Shown: positions 16,881 to 25,046 of the stretch, piece after piece
Position numbering within the stretch: the stretch's first letter is position 1
Layout: each line of letters starts with the position of its first letter
Assembly (NCBI RefSeq): GCF_024206475.1
Contig: NZ_JAMBPR010000072.1
Span: 1-45,431, forward strand
Source: Paraburkholderia sp. CNPSo 3274
GTDB lineage: Bacteria > Pseudomonadota > Gammaproteobacteria > Burkholderiales > Burkholderiaceae
DNA length: 45,431 nucleotides
Direction: 5' to 3'
The notes under the pieces: generated by a model
The model's database searches: none
What the model saw: only the letters and a program-made list of their open reading frames with translations
Told to the model about the DNA's origin: nothing
Position numbers and translations under genes: made by a program

Positions 16881-17319
16881 AAATCTGAACTCCGGAAATT
16901 GCACGTTAGCGCCGCGGGACCCGGGTCCCAACACAATGAATGGCGGCGCTACATTTGCGCAAGCCACGGTGAATTCTTGCCGCAACGGGCACGAAATCCG
17001 ACAAAAGCAGACAGAGACGACACAATCGCAGTCGCGGCGTCAGAAATGTGACAAAGAACACGAGGTATCTTTGTGCGCAGATGGGATACTACCGAAAAAA
17101 AACGTAGGTTTTGCGACAAAATTAGATCTGTGCGGCAGTCTATGTTTAAATGTATGAGTCGCGCACTTGATTTGTGAGGAAATAGCAGGACTGCGCGTGA
17201 ATTAGAGAATACGCGTCACTTTGCGTTAATGCTGGATTCAAAAAACAGGACGTTATCGTCTGCACCTCCATTTGGCGCGCCGAAGTTCGGCCCTTCGACG
17301 CGTTTGTCTCAGAGGCTCA
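16881..17319. other. Region upstream of nifA
   Basis: About 440 bases between the nifA start and the stop of the LysR gene, both on the minus strand. It is visibly AT-richer around 17040-17240 and must contain the nifA promoter. I found no sigma-54 promoter (GG-N10-GC on the minus strand), no perfect TGT-N10-ACA and no Fnr/FixK box (TTGAT-N4-ATCAA), so how nifA is controlled cannot be read from motifs. Confidence 0.6.
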
Positions 17320-18252
17320 TCAGTTTGAAGCACGCGGTGGCAAGCCTGCTGACGCTCCGTCGTGTGCACTGTCTCCAAGAGTACTCAGTTGCAGCGAACG
17401 GAAAAGAAAACGCTGAAGTGCGTTGGCCGCAGACGAGCGGTCTTCTAAGCGCCCAGGACTAAAGAGACCGAATTCCGCCACCGGCGGCAGCGGCAACCCC
17501 ACTGCACGGTGATCGATCGCACGCATCGTATCGCGGCGCACCTGCCAGTCCAGAAGCAGCGCAACGCCGAGCCCAGCCTCAACGGCCGACTGAACCGCAG
17601 AGAGGCTCGTGCTTTTGCAGGCCACGCGCCAAGCGATACCTGCTTCAAGCAACGTGGCAAAATAGCTCTCCTGCCACCGGCATGCACCGCCGAATGCAAC
17701 AATCGGCAGCGGACCGTCTCCGAGATTATCGTTGCGCGTGCGCGCAACCGCCCAGCGAAGGGGATGTCGCCAGGTGACGAGCGGTTCCGCGGGGATCAGA
17801 GCTGGATCACCAATCGCGAAATCGAGTGTGTTGCTCATGAGCCGCTGCGATAAGGCCGGACTCGCATCAACGACGATCTCCAGGGCTACATCAGGAAACA
17901 ATGTCGAAAATTGCCGCAGTGCATGGCGGAGGTGACTCATTGCGATGTCCTCGGGAATTCCGATTTTCACGGTGCCCGCAACTTCACCCGAAGTAAGGGC
18001 GGAACGGGCCGCAAGGCCAATTTCGAGCAGCTTGTGTGCATACGGCAACAGAACGTTGCCCGCAGAGGTCGGCTTCACGCCGCGCGGGGAACGTTCAAGG
18101 AGGCGCTGGCCGACTGCGTCTTCGAGCCGCCGAAGGGCCATGCTGACGGCAGCCTGTGTACGATGTAGCTCCATGGCAGCATTGCTCACACTGCCGGCTT
18201 CCACTACCGTCACGAACGTACGCAGTAGCGTGCTGTCTAGATCGCGAATCAT
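17320..18252 (-). CDS. LysR-family regulator of the HDO/ATP-grasp locus
   Basis: 310 residues. N-terminal winged helix-turn-helix typical of LysR (LRTFVTVVEAGSVSNAAMELHRTQAAVSMALRRLEDAVGQRLLER), then the periplasmic-binding-like effector domain (VKIGIPEDIAMSHL...). It is not NodD: the HTH and effector region differ from those of the nodD at 22800. ATG at 18252 has GAGGG 7 bases upstream; the frame also has a TTG one codon earlier. It is divergent from the haem-oxygenase-like gene at 18709, the usual arrangement for a LysR protein and its target. A short palindrome ATAA-ACA-TTAT at 18272-18282 may be part of its operator. The ligand is unknown. Confidence 0.85.
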   Translation of the reverse strand: MIRDLDSTLLRTFVTVVEAGSVSNAAMELHRTQAAVSMALRRLEDAVGQRLLERSPRGVKPTSAGNVLLPYAHKLLEIGLAARSALTSGEVAGTVKIGIPEDIAMSHLRHALRQFSTLFPDVALEIVVDASPALSQRLMSNTLDFAIGDPALIPAEPLVTWRHPLRWAVARTRNDNLGDGPLPIVAFGGACRWQESYFATLLEAGIAWRVACKSTSLSAVQSAVEAGLGVALLLDWQVRRDTMRAIDHRAVGLPLPPVAEFGLFSPGRLEDRSSAANALQRFLFRSLQLSTLGDSAHDGASAGLPPRASN

Positions 18253-18708
18253 CAATTTCCCTCATTCAAACATAAACATTATCAGCTTATACCACGCATA
18301 CCGCTGCAGTTAGTATCCTTCCGTCGCCCACGTAGAGAGCATGGGTGAGCAAAAAACGAATGAGAATGATGCCTAGATACGTGTTGCAAAAAGTATTCGC
18401 TGTGTTTAAGGAGACGATTGGGCCAGTTGTCGGTTGACAGAAATCATTTCGATGCGATGGCGTTTGCCAAAGCAGACCGCTCTGCAAAGAGCGACCCAAT
18501 TTGGGGCCGCCCGAGAGCGGTCGGCCTTCAACGCCTTCTCGTCGCACAACGACCGGTGCGCAGCTTCGAGGCCAGGCGTGGCGACTTTCGCAATCCGAGG
18601 GAGTCACCATTGCTTCGTGCGACGAGAATTCGTGTCTCCGGTTCATGCGCCGCCGACCCGCAACCCAGCGCGCCGCGTTCGCTCCTTCTCATCTTATCTG
18701 GAGATCAC
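18253..18708. other. Divergent region LysR / HDO-like gene
   Basis: About 455 bases. The first part (to about 18420) is AT-rich and holds the palindrome at 18272-18282. The rest is open in several frames but shows no recognisable protein. I found no nod box and no convincing sigma-54 promoter. Confidence 0.5.
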
Positions 18709-19422
18709 ATGAATACACCCAACGATCGGGTTCGCTTCGAGGCGCTTGCCAAGCACGCCATGGACCAGATACTCGCGATTTCGCCGGAAACCGTTGCGTT
18801 CCACCGCGGCGACTGGATCGACAGTGAGTACTATCGCCGCCATCTCGTCGAAACCGTGTTACGCATCCGGCTCAACAACGAAGTAGGCGCGTTCGCGCTT
18901 TACAAAATCGGCCGCGAGGATAACTCGCTCGCGCAGATGCTCGCGCAGCACCTCGCACAAGAATATGGGCAAGAATGCCATCTTCTGCATGACCTCGAGC
19001 GGTTCGGCCTGACCGCAGCAAGCGTGGACAGCATTAGACCATTCAATAGTACAGACAAGCTAATCGGATATCTCTACTTCAGCATCGTCCGCGATGGCCC
19101 CCTCCCTACGATGCTCTGGAGCTGGTTGCAGGCATGGTATTCGGGCCGCTACAACAAGGTCATCGCGGAATCAGCCGCGCGCGCATTCGGGCACGACTAC
19201 GTAAAAGGTACGCTCAGCCACATTGAGTACGCCGAATCGCGCAGCTTGGAAGACTCCACATGGATCGCTCTGAAGCTCGCGATCGGCGGCTGGGGCGGAA
19301 TGGGGAAAGCAGAGATCTATTTGAACAACTTTGTCGGAATGATTCACGAGTATTTCGAAGAGTTGCGTGTCGCGACCCTACCCCGGCCGGAACCCGGCAC
19401 AGAACAGGCAGCATTCAAATGA
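18709..19422 (+). CDS. Haem-oxygenase-fold iron enzyme-like protein (HDO/TENA type)
   Basis: 237 residues, all helical in appearance. It resembles the iron-containing redox enzyme (haem-oxygenase-like diiron oxidase) or TenA-like families. Possible metal or core residues lie in LAQEYGQECHLLHDLERFGL (about 77-97) and SHIEYAESRSLEDSTW (about 169-185), but the canonical pattern of diiron ligands is not fully clear, so enzymatic type is uncertain. ATG at 18709 is preceded by CTGGAGATC; the upstream in-frame extension to 18418 has no homology. Its stop overlaps the start of the ATP-grasp gene by 4 bases (ATGA), so the two are coupled. HDO proteins next to amino-acid ligases often act on amino-acid-derived metabolites; that is inference here. 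Confidence 0.6.
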   Translation: MNTPNDRVRFEALAKHAMDQILAISPETVAFHRGDWIDSEYYRRHLVETVLRIRLNNEVGAFALYKIGREDNSLAQMLAQHLAQEYGQECHLLHDLERFGLTAASVDSIRPFNSTDKLIGYLYFSIVRDGPLPTMLWSWLQAWYSGRYNKVIAESAARAFGHDYVKGTLSHIEYAESRSLEDSTWIALKLAIGGWGGMGKAEIYLNNFVGMIHEYFEELRVATLPRPEPGTEQAAFK

Positions 19423-20641
19423 CCGCCATCATCGTGATTGAGCCGCGTTCGTCCGGGACCGCGCTTGTCGCCTCAGCTGTGCGCCTTGGCGTGGCCACCC
19501 ACGTGTTTTCGGCCAACTGCGATGAGCCCCCCCTGTCACGCAAACTGCAGGCCGCTACGGTGCCGTACACGATGGTAGACACTGCCTCGCCGAACGCCGT
19601 GGCGGTCGCCGCATGCGCCATCGGCGTCGATGCGATCGTACCCGGTTGCGAATACGCAACAGGCGTAGCAGCTGAATCAGCGGCGCTCCACGGTCTTCCA
19701 CATTTGCAGCCGGAAGCGGCAGCACTCACGCGCGATAAACACTCAGCCGCATGCATCTCGCCGCCGCCGCACTGGCGGTTCCTGTGTTCGCCCTCATCGC
19801 ACATCACCGCGACGTCATGACAGCCGCTTTACACGTAGGTTTTCCAGCCGTCCTCAAGCCTGTCCGCGGCGGAGGCATGCATGTGACGTACGTCGATTCT
19901 CTTTCCCAGTTGCAACTTGCGGTCGATTGCGCAATGCATCACGGCGTTGTCGATATCGACCATAAGACCGGCAACGTGTTGCTCCTTGAACAGTATCTGG
20001 AAGGCCCAGAGTACTGCGTCGAAGGCTACGTCGGCAGCCAGCACGGACCCCGCGTCGTCGCAGTAACCGAAAATCTCTTGGGCGCAGAGCAGAATTTCAC
20101 AAAATTGGGCCACTTTGTCGAAGCCTCTTTGACCGCGGACCAAGGAGCCGCGCTCGTCAATTACGTCGAGCACGCCGCGGCGCAGATTGGACTGACCGTC
20201 GGTGTTTTCCACGCCAAAGTGCGCATAACACGTGACGGTCCGGTGCTGATCAAGATCGCGGCCTGCCTCGGAGGTGATCGCATCTATCGGCTGATCGAAC
20301 TCAGCAGGTCAATCTCTCTGCCGGAAATAGCGATACGCAGCCACCTCGGCGATCCCGAGCCAGCCCCCGACGCCGATGCAAAACCTGCCGTGTGTGTTAG
20401 CGGCGTACGGTTCTTCACACCTGTAGGCGACGCGGCCGCCGTCGAACGCGTTCGCGCCATACCAGGTTTCCAGGAGGTGGAGGTCCATTCTCATATCGGC
20501 GGCACAGTGCCACTGCGAGTGGCGATGAGCGGCCGTGTCGGCCATGTGCTGTTCATCGCGCCAGATCGCCCGACCCTTGATTTGCGCCTTGCCGAAGCGC
20601 TGAGAACGCTCGGATCCCGCCGGGCCTGTAAAGATATCTGA
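19419..20641 (+). pseudogene. ATP-grasp ligase 1, interrupted by a frameshift
   Basis: About 406 codons in two frames. The first (19419 to about 19745: MTAIIVIEPRSSGTALVASAV, GVDAIVPGCEYATGVAAESA, LTRDKHSA) is the pre-ATP-grasp and start of the ATP-grasp domain. The second (from about 19739: MHLAAAALAVPVF, PAVLKPVRGGGMHVTYV, LEQYLEGPEYCVEGYV, VFHAKVRIT) continues it one base back. Joining at 19740-19750 gives the family's RDK-x(5-8)-LAAAxxxVPVP sequence. One extra base near 19748 would repair it. Such enzymes join a carboxylate to an amine with ATP, for example as dipeptide ligases. Normal ATP-grasp residues (the N/D metal ligands near the end) look weakened: LIKIAACLGGDRI replaces the usual E-N-R pattern. 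Confidence 0.7.
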
Positions 20642-20655
20642 ACGGTTTGCCCTTC

Positions 20656-21969
20656 ATGACAACCAACAACCCCGCCCCGCGTAGCCGCATAGTCGTGCTT
20701 AACCGCTGGTCTGACGGCTTTGCAGCTTACCATCGCTACATCGATCATGCGGCGAATAACGTCGCTTATATCTGCACGCCGAACGGCGCGGCTGCGCTCG
20801 ACACCTCTCAAACCGCGCACGTCGAAGAGCTATCCGACATCCTCGATGAAGACGCGCTGCATAAGGCGATGACCTCCTGTCAAGCGGCGCTCGGCGGCAT
20901 CGACAGGCTGATCGCATTGTCCGAATTCGACCTTCTGAAGGCCGCGCGACTGCGCAATTCGTTCAATATACCTGGCGACCTTCACGATACCGTCGTCCGC
21001 TTTCGTGACAAGGCCGTTATGAAGCATACCGTTGCTGCCGCGGGCCTGCGTGTGCCACGCGTTGCAGCGTTGGAAGATGTGGCCTTTGCGAAAGCAAATT
21101 CGTCCCCTGTAATGCGCTTTCCGATCATTGTAAAGCCACGTACCGCAGCCGCAAGCCTAGACGTACGGCTCATCGACACCCGTACGCGCTTGGATATGTT
21201 GTGGCCGACACTACCGCTGGTTGAGTATGAGTGCGAGGAGTACATCGAAGGGCCCGTCTATCACGTTGACGGTTTCGTGCGAGACAACACATGGGTAATT
21301 GCGCGCGCGTCCCGCTACATCAACACCCGTCTTCAGTTTGCACAAGGAAAACCCCTAGGCTCGGTGATGCTCGACCCGGGGCCGCTCAATGATGCTGTGC
21401 TTGAATTTGCGACGGCATGCCTGAAAGCGCTCGCCTTGAGTAATGGACCGTTTCATCTCGAGATAATCGGAGCTTGCGACGGATTCTATTTTCTGGAAGT
21501 CGGTGCCCGTGTCGGCAGCGGGGAAATCCCCTTTCTTTTCCATGAATTGTACGGCGTCGACCTCTTCGACCTCTGGGTCACCCACCAATCAGGTGACGAG
21601 GCGCGGTTCGCCGCACGGGCGCAGGCGGCGTCAGTCGCGTCAACCTCGCCCACACGCGGTGGATTCTTGATGCTGCCAGAGCCCGTCGGCAAGATATTCG
21701 TCGACGCACAATTGCCGAACGCTATCCCGGGGCTTTACGAAGCTATCTTCCCGGTGAGACGTCACTTATTCAACGGTTCCCGCCGCTCTAGCAACATCCT
21801 CGCACGCTTCCGCTATCGCGGCGCATCGGAGGAAGAAATCGACAGGGCAATTCGCGCGACGTTGCGCGATTTCCGATACACGCTGGCCGAAAGCGTGGGC
21901 TCGCCGAATAGCAGTACACATGACATCACCCTAAGAGACGGTTTCAAAAGAGTTCATAGGGGCTGTTAA
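20656..21969 (+). CDS. ATP-grasp ligase 2, C terminus altered by IS insertion
   Basis: 437 residues with an ATP-grasp fold: VVRFRDKAVMKHTVAAAGLRVPRV, FPIIVKPRTAAASLDVRLI, YECEEYIEGPVYHVDGFV and the active-site end GPFHLEIIGACDGFYFLEVGARVGSGEIP with E-x-G-A-R metal and ATP ligands. It belongs to the broad carboxylate-amine ligase group (BacD/L-amino-acid ligase type). It follows ligase 1 by 14 bases. The last 12 codons (from about 21935) are encoded by the left end of an IS5-family element. Removing the element and one copy of its target repeat would restore the ending DITLNKTLRLLQQ, overlapping the nodD 3' end. The active-site region is complete, so the protein may still work. Confidence 0.75.
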   Translation: MTTNNPAPRSRIVVLNRWSDGFAAYHRYIDHAANNVAYICTPNGAAALDTSQTAHVEELSDILDEDALHKAMTSCQAALGGIDRLIALSEFDLLKAARLRNSFNIPGDLHDTVVRFRDKAVMKHTVAAAGLRVPRVAALEDVAFAKANSSPVMRFPIIVKPRTAAASLDVRLIDTRTRLDMLWPTLPLVEYECEEYIEGPVYHVDGFVRDNTWVIARASRYINTRLQFAQGKPLGSVMLDPGPLNDAVLEFATACLKALALSNGPFHLEIIGACDGFYFLEVGARVGSGEIPFLFHELYGVDLFDLWVTHQSGDEARFAARAQAASVASTSPTRGGFLMLPEPVGKIFVDAQLPNAIPGLYEAIFPVRRHLFNGSRRSSNILARFRYRGASEEEIDRAIRATLRDFRYTLAESVGSPNSSTHDITLRDGFKRVHRGC

Positions 21970-22800
21970 CTCGTAACGTAACCCGTTGACCTCGATCGTC
22001 GTATCAACAGGATCGAGGAGATGGGCAAACCAATCATCGACGACGAACTGTGGGCACTGATCGAGCCACTGCTACCACCAGCGAAGCCACGGCGCTTCAA
22101 GCATCCGGGCCCGCAAACCGGTACCGGATCGGGCTGTGCTGACCGGCATCTTGTTCGTGCTGAAGACCGGTATCCGCTTGCGAGATTTGCCAGCCGAGAT
22201 GGGGGGCGGCTCCGGCGTCAGTTGTTGGCGCAGGCTACGCATCCTGGCGAAGTTGAGGGCGGTCGACAAGATCGATTTCTCGCGCGTGGTCGTCGACTCG
22301 TCGTCGATTCGCGCAGTTGGGGCCGGCGAAAACTGGCCCGAATCCCACTGATCGAGCGCGATCAGGATCCAAGCACCACCTCGCCACCGACGCCCACGGA
22401 ACACCGATCGCGGCAATCCTGACTGGCGCCAATCGTAACGACGCCACCCAACTTGTTCCGCTGATTGAGGCCATCGTACCGATTAGCGGCGTGCGTGGGA
22501 GGCCTTTGAGCCGTCCCGGCCGCGCCTACGCTGACCGGGGTTATGACCACGACAAATACCGACGCATTCTTCACGGGCGCAGCATTCCCACCAGCATCGC
22601 GCGACGCGGCCTCCCCCACGGCAGTGGCCGTGGAAAGATCCGTCGTCGAACGTACACATGCCTGGTTGCACAACTTCCGCCGTCTACGTATTTGCTTCGA
22701 ACGTCGCGCCGACATTCATGAAACGTTTCTCAAACTCGGCTGTTGCCTGATCTGCTGGAACATCCTTCAGCGGGCTCAACAGTCTTTATGAAACCGCCTC
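21935..22800 (+). mobile_element. IS5-family element (IS427-like), 866 bp, with TAA target repeats
   Basis: Imperfect terminal inverted repeats start GAGACGGTTTCAAAA at the left end and GAGGCGGTTTCATAA (complement of the right end), 13 of 15 identical. The element is flanked by direct repeats TAA at 21932-21934 and 22801-22803. Size and 3-base target repeat fit the IS427 group of the IS5 family. The transposase inside is broken by several frameshifts, so the element has probably lost autonomous movement. It lies exactly at the junction of the convergent ATP-grasp gene and nodD. Confidence 0.8.
22021..22791 (+). pseudogene. IS5-family transposase, multiple frameshifts
   Basis: Starts MGKPIIDDELWALIEPLLPP after a GAGGAG site. 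It then moves to a second frame near 22130 (LTGILFVLKTGIRLRDLP), and to a third near 22330 (TGPNPTDRARSGSKHHLATDAHGTP, LIEAIVPISG, ADRGYDHDKYR). It ends in a fourth segment (VVERTHAWLHNFRRLRICFERR, KLGCCLICWNILQ). About a dozen residues also seem missing after GVSCWRRLR (near 22240). One programmed frameshift is normal in this group, three or more are not. Confidence 0.75.
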
Positions 22801-23708
22801 TAAACAAGACTTTGCGCCTCCTCCAGCAATAGCTCGCGCATCCAGATACTTGCAGGATCACCGCTATGCAGCGCAGGCCATTGGATAGCCTCAGTAAAAG
22901 TGGATAGCGGGAGCGGTACTTCGGCGATCCGCAGAGGAGAGGCCTCCCCGAGATGCCTGGCAAGCCTTAATGGGATCGTCGCAATGCGACGGGTACCCGA
23001 TAGCACCGCCGGAATGAGGTGAAAGGTCGGGACGACGACCTCTTCGCGCCGTTTGAGACCGAGATCTAGTAGGAAAAACTCTTCGATCGTAGGCCTGCGT
23101 GCCCGCCCGAACCTCACCGTCACGTGTCCCATGGACATATACCGGTCAAGCGGAAGCTGCTCCGACAACTGCTTGTTGGCGGGACAGCCTACACACACGA
23201 GCTTCTCGTCGAAGAGCGGCGCTTTCGGGTGAGTATCCGGCAGGAATAGATCGGGCAGAATCAAAAAATCGGCGTCGCCACGCCGCAGCAAATCCCCAGG
23301 CTCGTCGTCTGGGAAAATCAATTCGAAACTGACCGCGGGAGCCTCGCGTGCAACGCGCTTAATGACCTTCTGGAAATAGACGAGCGTCATGAAATCAGAG
23401 AGGCAGACCCTGAACCGGCGATCCGACTTGGCCGGCTGGAAAACGTCGCGCGAGATGATGGAAAGCTGGATATGCGATAGAGCCTCCCGCACCGGTCCGG
23501 CAAGCTCTATCGCTCGTGACGTGGGCACAAACTCTCGGCCTCTCATCACGAAGAGGTCGTCGCGAAAATAGTCTCGTAACCGCGACACCGCAGCGCTCAT
23601 GGCAGGTTGACTCAAATTGATATCGCGTGCAGCAAGCGTGACGTTACGCTTCGCCATCAATGCGTCCAACGCGACGAGAAGATTCAGATCGAGGCCTTTG
23701 AAGCGCAT
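22800..23708 (-). CDS. nodD: NodD, flavonoid-responsive LysR regulator of nod genes
   Basis: 302 residues. MRFKGLDLNLLVALDALMAKRNVT and LSQPAMSAAVSRLRDYFRDDLF are the typical NodD opening and helix-turn-helix; the rest (VMRGREFVPTSRA, VCLSDFMTLVYFQ, HLIPAVLSGTRRIATIPLRLA) matches NodD effector domains. It binds nod boxes and activates nod genes when plant flavonoids are present. It is divergent from nodB, and its ATG lies only 8 bases from the nod box, so NodD bound there would also cover its own leader. The last base of its TAG stop codon is the last base of the adjacent IS; the insertion restored the stop, so the protein is unchanged. Confidence 0.94.
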   Translation of the reverse strand: MRFKGLDLNLLVALDALMAKRNVTLAARDINLSQPAMSAAVSRLRDYFRDDLFVMRGREFVPTSRAIELAGPVREALSHIQLSIISRDVFQPAKSDRRFRVCLSDFMTLVYFQKVIKRVAREAPAVSFELIFPDDEPGDLLRRGDADFLILPDLFLPDTHPKAPLFDEKLVCVGCPANKQLSEQLPLDRYMSMGHVTVRFGRARRPTIEEFFLLDLGLKRREEVVVPTFHLIPAVLSGTRRIATIPLRLARHLGEASPLRIAEVPLPLSTFTEAIQWPALHSGDPASIWMRELLLEEAQSLV

Positions 23709-23716
23709 TTTTAATA

Positions 23717-23763
23717 ATCCGCGTTATGGATGAAGCACATCGACAGAATCGATTGTACAAATT
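23717..23763 (+). promoter_or_regulatory. nod box of the nodB operon
   Basis: A 47-base match to the nod box with two ATC-N9-GAT half motifs: ATCCGCGTTATGGAT and ATCGACAGAATCGAT, followed by TGTACAAATT where the consensus has TTTACCAATC. Orientation and place between divergent nodD and nodB are as expected. nodB starts about 190 bases downstream. Confidence 0.85.
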
Positions 23764-23953
23764 AACTGAGGTACCGCAAAGTTACGGCAATTCAGCTTGA
23801 CATGCAAGTCATTGATATGAGTATTCATGTCGTTGTACTGAACAACTCTCGACATCCACTCCCAGATATTGAGCTACCACGCGGCATTTCGCGATTGCGA
23901 CTGTGGCTGGTTCCAAGGCAGACGGCGACTCATCCAAAGATAAGTGGAAGACC

Positions 23954-24619
23954 ATGAGAAGACTGAGCGATTGTGAAATGCTGCAATCTATTGCGGAAGT
24001 GCCAAACGAGCGCGAACGTAACGGTTTGCGTAAGGTTTACCTTACCTTTGACGACGGACCACACCCGATATGGACCCCGAAAATACTAGATCTGCTTGCG
24101 CGGCAACGGGTACCGGCAACCTTCTGTGTACTCGGTGCCTACGCGGCTGAGTATCCGGAACTGATCCGGCGCATGGTCTCGGAAGGCCACGATGTCGCGA
24201 ATCACAGCCTCTCCCATCGGGATTTGTCGAAATGTGAGCCAGGTCAAATACGGCACGAGATAGCAGAAGCGAACGCGCTTATCCAGCGTGCTTGCCCAGC
24301 GGCAGCGGTGCGATATATGCGCGCGCCGTATGGCAAATGGACGAACGACGTTACCTCCGAATCCATGAAAGCGGGATTAATGTCACTCCACTGGTCGGTA
24401 GATCCACGAGATTGGTCCCGTCCGGGTGCCGAGGCGATTGTCGATTCTGTACTGACATCCGTTCTGCCCGGCTCGATAGTACTGCTGCACGACGGGGCTC
24501 CTCCCGAAGAGTGCGACTTGCATCATCGCGATGCTTCGCGCGTGCAGACTGTCATAGCACTATCGCGCCTGATTCTAGGATTGAAGGAAAGGGGCTTCGT
24601 CATCAGTTCACTTCCGTAA
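23954..24619 (+). CDS. nodB: NodB chitooligosaccharide deacetylase
   Basis: 221 residues. It removes the N-acetyl group from the non-reducing end of the chitin oligomer made by NodC, which NodA then acylates. NodB-fold polysaccharide deacetylase motifs: TFDDG at 31-35 (catalytic base and metal Asp), NHSLSH at 83-88 (metal His pair), RAPYGKW, HWSVDPRDW and VLLHDG near the end. The start is set at 23954 (MRRLSDCEML); the frame also opens from a GTG at 23903, but NodB homologues begin near here. First gene downstream of the nod box. Confidence 0.95.
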   Translation: MRRLSDCEMLQSIAEVPNERERNGLRKVYLTFDDGPHPIWTPKILDLLARQRVPATFCVLGAYAAEYPELIRRMVSEGHDVANHSLSHRDLSKCEPGQIRHEIAEANALIQRACPAAAVRYMRAPYGKWTNDVTSESMKAGLMSLHWSVDPRDWSRPGAEAIVDSVLTSVLPGSIVLLHDGAPPEECDLHHRDASRVQTVIALSRLILGLKERGFVISSLP

Positions 24620-25046
24620 GTTCAATGGAAAATCTCGCTTTACGAGCATCTCTGACCCCAAACTGCTCGACAAGTGGACGATATACTCCATTAGAAACGT
24701 CTTACCAATAGATAAGTATGCGCGTGGTCTGCGCGCTGACGATCATGGCTAGAACTAAGGAAATACTGACCCCGAAGAAGGCGTAGGCTGATCTGACTTT
24801 CAGCCGACGCCGATGGAAGCGTTTTGTCGACCTCGCTACCATGAGGTACGTTACTGGACATTTTTCTCGCACGCTATAACAGCGTCTTTCCTGCTCCATG
24901 AAGAAACGCCAACTCTACATGCACGAGAATAATTGCCCCTCGAATCGCGCGTGAACCTAGATGGTATTACCGTGCCTGACTCCCGCGCCATCGCTCCCGG
25001 CAGGCCTGTACTGAGAATCCCAACGTCTCCTAGCACACCGACCCCG
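24620..25046. other. nodB-nodC gap without a recognised gene
   Basis: 427 bases inside the nod operon. A 65-codon minus-strand frame at 24702-24899 and the upstream extension of the nodC frame from 24933 show no recognisable homology. I found no nod box in it. The gap is much larger than others in the operon and could be a remnant of an insertion or of lost sequence. Confidence 0.55.

Noticed and set aside
18410..18423. GG-N10-GC in front of the HDO-like gene as a sigma-54 promoter
   Set aside because: The blocks read AGGAG and TGGGC, far from TGGCAC and TTGC; only the spacing fits.
19731..19751. Programmed ribosomal frameshift in ATP-grasp 1
   Set aside because: No X-XXY-YYZ slippery heptamer and no evident downstream hairpin; mutation or read error is simpler.
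24702..24899. 65-codon minus-strand frame between nodB and nodC with a hydrophobic stretch
   Set aside because: No ribosome site, no recognisable homology, and antisense to the nod transcript.
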